Part shown: piece by piece, positions 60,040 through 64,000 of the stretch
How positions within the stretch are numbered: position 1 is the stretch's first letter
How the letters are laid out: every line of letters begins with the position of its first letter
Made by a program: the position numbers and the translations under genes
Source of the DNA: Hydractinia symbiolongicarpus
Taxonomy: Eukaryota; Cnidaria; Hydrozoa; Anthoathecata; Hydractiniidae
NCBI RefSeq assembly: GCF_029227915.1
Contig: NC_079887.1
Span: 7,936,001 to 8,000,000, forward strand
DNA length: 64,000 nt
Direction: 5' to 3'
The notes under the pieces: generated by a model
Seen by the model: only the letters and a program-made list of their open reading frames with translations
The model's database searches: none
What the model was told of the DNA's origin: nothing

Positions 60040-63000
60040 TTTTTGCGAAGCAATTGAGCTTTGCGAGCGAAGCGAGCGAAGCGAAATTGTGGAGCACGTT
60101 TGCTACACGCGAGGTATACCAAGAGAATTATTGAGATTCTCAAAATTTCGATAGAAAAAAAATCATATAAAATCAGCGTAAAGAAATAGGACTGATATTT
60201 TTGCACATAAAGCTAGGGTATTTTTTTTTCTAATAAAACAAATAAGTTTGGACCGAGGGGTTAAAGTATAAGTTTAGTAAAAAATGCAATAAGTACGGCT
60301 CGTACCCCCCCACCCCCGGATTTTGACCCCCCCCCCCCCCCCGTCTTTTGGTCCGGATTATACGTCCGCCGAACTTGAACACACAAAGAGGAATATGCCG
60401 TGAACAAGAAACGGTAGTCGGCATTTTAGACACGTATATTTTACAGACCCAAAATATGCCTTATTTCTTTGTATTATAGCTAATTATGGTATAAATAATT
60501 AATTAATTACTTTGCAATTTTGCTTCTTATACTATTATAGTTGTATTTTAATGAAACATAATAGTATTAAAACGGTTTTCTTCTTTTGAAAAAATTTATT
60601 GCTAGTCCTGTTTCTAATCGACTTTACTTGTGTATTTTAAGCTTTTTTGTTGCTGTGCTTTTTCTGGAGATTTTAGTTGGATTGGAAAGCTCCTGTGTAA
60701 GGTACCCATTCCTAAAGAAAAATTGAAGTAATTTGTACAATTAAAAGGCGCCGGGCTGTGTTTTATTTTATTGTTTCTAAGAGGATGTAAGAATACAATA
60801 TTATCAATTTTAATTGGTTTTATCCAAATCAAGGTAAGGCTTAATCACACAAAAGGTAGCTAGCTAGAGCTCAGTTTTGTATAAAAGAATTGAAAGTAAT
60901 TTGTAGAATACATATGGAGAAGCTGTATTACTACCTAACTGATAGCCAGATATAGGAAAACCTGTAGCTAGGGTGCAGACAAAACAAATAGCTCTGGGCG
61001 CTAGAGTGAGCTGACTAACCGTTTTTTATCATTTTTTATTTATTATATAAGTAACCTGTTTCAGTAATTAAAAAAATATCCACTTTTGCTATCAAACCAA
61101 CAGCAATGTAATTGTCAATAGGAATTAGTTTTCCGTACACCCTCCCTGAGAACAAGGTTTAAAACGACATTAAAACATTAAAACTGTCATTAAACAGAAC
61201 TTCAAGGATGCCAAAGCCGCACCACGTCCTCTAAACGGCGTTGGCATCTTCGAAACTGCTTGTAATTTTAGAACAAAGGTGCTGATAAGCTGCATACGCC
61301 GTATAACGTGCAGGCGTTTTTGGGCAAGTTTAGCGTTTTGCAAAAAAATTGAAGTATTCACCCGAAAAAACCTGCATAGACCATAAAGTAAACTATGTGG
61401 TAGTAAAGTTCTTAAAAGAACTGTTTTTGATGGTTTTTGATAAAATTTACTTGATAAATAACTTTTAATTTTTATTAACTTCTTTCTCTTAAAGCATCTT
61501 TTTCCAACTATCGTCCACAAGGTATGTTACAAGAAATTGAATTTTGAAAATGCTCCAGGCAAGTTCGGGAAAGTGCGGGCGGTTTTGGAAGACAATCACT
61601 AATTTAATTGGAAAAGTTGCCCAAACTCGCCCTTATATATGTGGCTGTTTGCAGCTTATTGACACCCTCTTATTTTAGAATATTCTCAGGAATAATAGAC
61701 CAAGAGAAATTACATCACAGTTTTTTGTCCACCGCCCACGTGTGTTTAAGAACAACCCACATAACAAAGTTCATTATTTTTTAAATTATTTGTGTAAAAA
61801 TTACTATTTCATTCACGATAAACCATTTGTCAGTCATTTTATTCGCCCAACAAAGAATCCTATCCAAGGTGCTTTTCTATTAGTGCTGAATTTAATAATT
61901 GACATGGTTCAGCATAGTTTTTAAAAGGGTCTGATTGCAAAATATGATTGCCAAAGTTCAGCACTTGTAATATTTGTGTATTTGTGTACTCTTATCTTCT
62001 AAAACACACACAAGAGACATTATAATTTCCTCCGGGTGATTACATTAATGTTGGTTGAAAAAAAACCGAATGATGAGAAGTCATATATATATGTTTTTAA
62101 ATGGGTCTAGGACAATAAACTTATTTAATTTCCCTTGGCCTTGCATCAATCAAATTCTAAAAAAAATAAACACTTCTAAAATTATTTTGTCAGATTTGGA
62201 AACTGTTGGTATGGTTGGAACTTTGCGTATAAAATTAGTAAAGTTGCCAAATTGTTTAGTTTTTTTCTTTTATACTTTTCCGAATTAGCCTTAATTATTT
62301 ATAAGATGAAAAACAGTGCTTTCAATTCCATTGACTTGGCCATCCCTTAAAGGCACTGGAAGCTTCACTATATGAAAATGTTTTCTTTTTCTTTTAGATT
62401 GTGTACAATGGGAGTGAGTGATGTAATCTTCTAATGCGTGTGGTGAAAAGAAGGCGAATCCGTTATTGTTTTTCTGCCCAAATTTGAAGCTATTTAATAA
62501 ATCTTGATAAAGTTAAAAAACTGTTTTGATTTGTTTGTTTTTGTTTTAATTGTTTCCCGTGAGTTTTCGAAATTCGTTCCAGCAGATTCTGTGGCTTCTA
62601 CTGCCGGTATTTTTACGTGAAAAAAATACTGTTTTGTTGTGAGGTCATTTACGTTAACGTTAGGACCAACTTCTGCGGGTAGTACAACTCGATGTATCAC
62701 ATATCTTTCGGAATACTGCTAAAAGTGTAATTTTGTATTGCGCTCTTTACTTTTACCATTCTGTGGGAAAAGGCGGTACAAAATTTTAACACGCGTTATT
62801 CGTTTTTGTTAGTTTCGCGTAATCTAATTTTCTCGCACATTTTGAAAAGAATATCCCACGCACATCAAATACTCGCGCAGTCTACAAAAAAACTGTTTTT
62901 GAGCAACAAATTGTTCCGCAGAGCGTTTATTTTCCTACCTCGTCCCCAGGGTTCTTCTATGTGATATTCAATTTTGATGTATTTCGGAAGATGTTAGCGC

Positions 63001-63093
63001 CAATTAAACAAGAAGCGCTAGGGACAAAGTATTGGATAGTTTTTTGCTTGCAACTTGCGAAATGCTTCGCAACCTTTTTTTTAATTTCTAGTT
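60040..63093 (+). mobile_element. Helitron/Helentron-like element, copy 2, uninterrupted
   Basis: At 3054 bp it is nearly identical to copy 1. I see only a few substitutions, a longer C-run near 60330 and a 6-bp deletion near 62654. It has the same start, the same 3' hairpin (63055-63072) and CTAG (63088-63091). At 62073-62080 it carries the single, empty ATGAGAAG site where copy 1 has the LINE. Confidence 0.65.
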
Positions 63094-64000
63094 GTACTGG
63101 TGTAGAGCGAACACTAAATTAATAATCAAAATATTTTTAACAAATTGGCACCGTGTTGTGACTAAATGGAGTGCGATACTAACACAAAAACAAAAAACAT
63201 GGCTGCTCTTTCAAAACAAATCACGGCAGACGCACAAAACAGAAAAATCTCTCTGATTGTTTTAGCTGCATTCTTTGTACCAAAAATGCAAATACTTTTT
63301 CACACTTATAGGATGTTATATAGGAACATATTCTGTGAATACGTGTTGAATATATATAAGAACTGAAACCAGACATTCAAAAAATAAACAAACGTGTGTT
63401 CTCTTACGATATATCATTTTATATTGACTAGATTTTTGAGTAGCCACATATGAATTAGTGAAATATATTTTAATTTACCATCAAAATGTATCCTAGCATG
63501 TAAGTTTTGTTCTGTGTGAGGAATTAGCTATCAAAATACTGCCCAGTCAAAATCTTATAGGTTTATATATATAAGCTCTTATAGATGAGTTTTAATGTTT
63601 ATGTTTTTACGGGATTCTTGTGCATACAAGGAAAAAATTAGAAAAATCGACAGGCAATAAAATGCAAACCTTAGGTGAAGAAAGTCAAATTATGTTTGAA
63701 AACTTTTGTACTGTGGCTACCTAGCATCTTTCCACTGATATATGATCTAAATCAAAACTAAAAGCAAGCTATTTATTCTAATTTCAAGATCAAAGGATGC
63801 CTCTATCTGAAAATAAAGTTCGGAATGGACTATTCCACGGCTTACCGCCTGCATTATTTTGCCTGTCAATCTGCGTAAGAGGTCTGGGGATTATAAACAA
63901 CACGTGTTACGATGAAAGTTGTCTATATAAACACATGCTATTCTAATTTGAAGATCAGTATAAATATACCATTCATGTTTCTCAAATGTTTTTAATTCTT
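63094..64000. other. Gene-poor right edge with one weak ORF
   Basis: An ATG at 63166 opens 66 codons with a protein-like start (MECDTNTKTKNMAALSKQIT) and an Ala/Leu-rich stretch, ending at 63366. It could be a first exon continuing outside the window. No other support. Confidence 0.25.

Noticed and set aside
53473-62080. Direct repeats flanking reverse transcriptase, read as LTRs of a retrotransposon
   Set aside because: The RT is of LINE type with an endonuclease domain, there is no integrase or protease, and the repeats are two whole elements in which one carries an 8-bp-flanked insertion.
63166-63366. Complete 66-aa gene at the right edge
   Set aside because: It has a good ATG but lacks any domain, splice site or homologue I can name. 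It is kept only as a weak note in the right-edge entry.

Overview
The window is AT-rich eukaryotic DNA with GT-AG introns, spliced genes on the minus strand and many short DNA-transposon relics. It is animal DNA, because it holds an RNFT-type RING ubiquitin ligase and a NACHT protein with a DZIP3-like HEPN domain. I think a cnidarian, probably a hydrozoan, is most likely: there is a large secreted protein with a toxin-like layout, a small ten-cysteine secreted peptide behind a Lys-Arg site, and many pogo-like repeats. That placement is inference from style; no lineage-specific gene proves it.

Five gene models were rebuilt exon by exon from splice sites, and each spliced length is a multiple of three. 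(1) 6232-10117, minus: HEPN domain, one transmembrane helix, then NACHT, 1001 aa from the proposed start, with Gly replaced by Glu in the P-loop. (2) 15311-21933, minus: a secreted protein of about 1039 aa in five exons, with a signal peptide, a helical Gly-rich hydrophobic N-terminal half and a beta-rich C-terminal half. (3) 27807-32873, minus: an RRM domain fused to a TatD domain, 415 aa in five exons, which has lost three of the four aligned metal ligands checked. (4) 40451-40740, minus: a 69-aa secreted cysteine-rich peptide with a 5' non-coding exon and a TATA box. (5) 45143-50189, minus: an RNFT1/2-like membrane RING E3 ligase, 466 aa in nine coding exons. A single-exon gene at 35260-36270, minus, encodes a two-domain glyoxalase/VOC protein.

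The rest is repeat-rich intergenic and intronic DNA. It contains pogo/Tigger-like elements with TA target sites (one nested inside another), a foldback MITE, tRNA-derived SINE heads, a four-copy 130-bp tandem array, a UUCG-type hairpin, and other repeats.

The right-hand 10 kb (53473-63093) holds two nearly identical copies of a 3.05-kb Helitron/Helentron-like element lying head to tail. The left copy was split by a 3.4-kb RTE-like non-LTR retrotransposon, which is now broken by stops and frameshifts. The right copy keeps the empty target site, so the 8-bp target duplication can be read directly.

The genes show no operon-like relationship; they look like independent metazoan loci. Several small open frames are listed at low confidence. 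For the long gene-poor stretches I state what can be seen.
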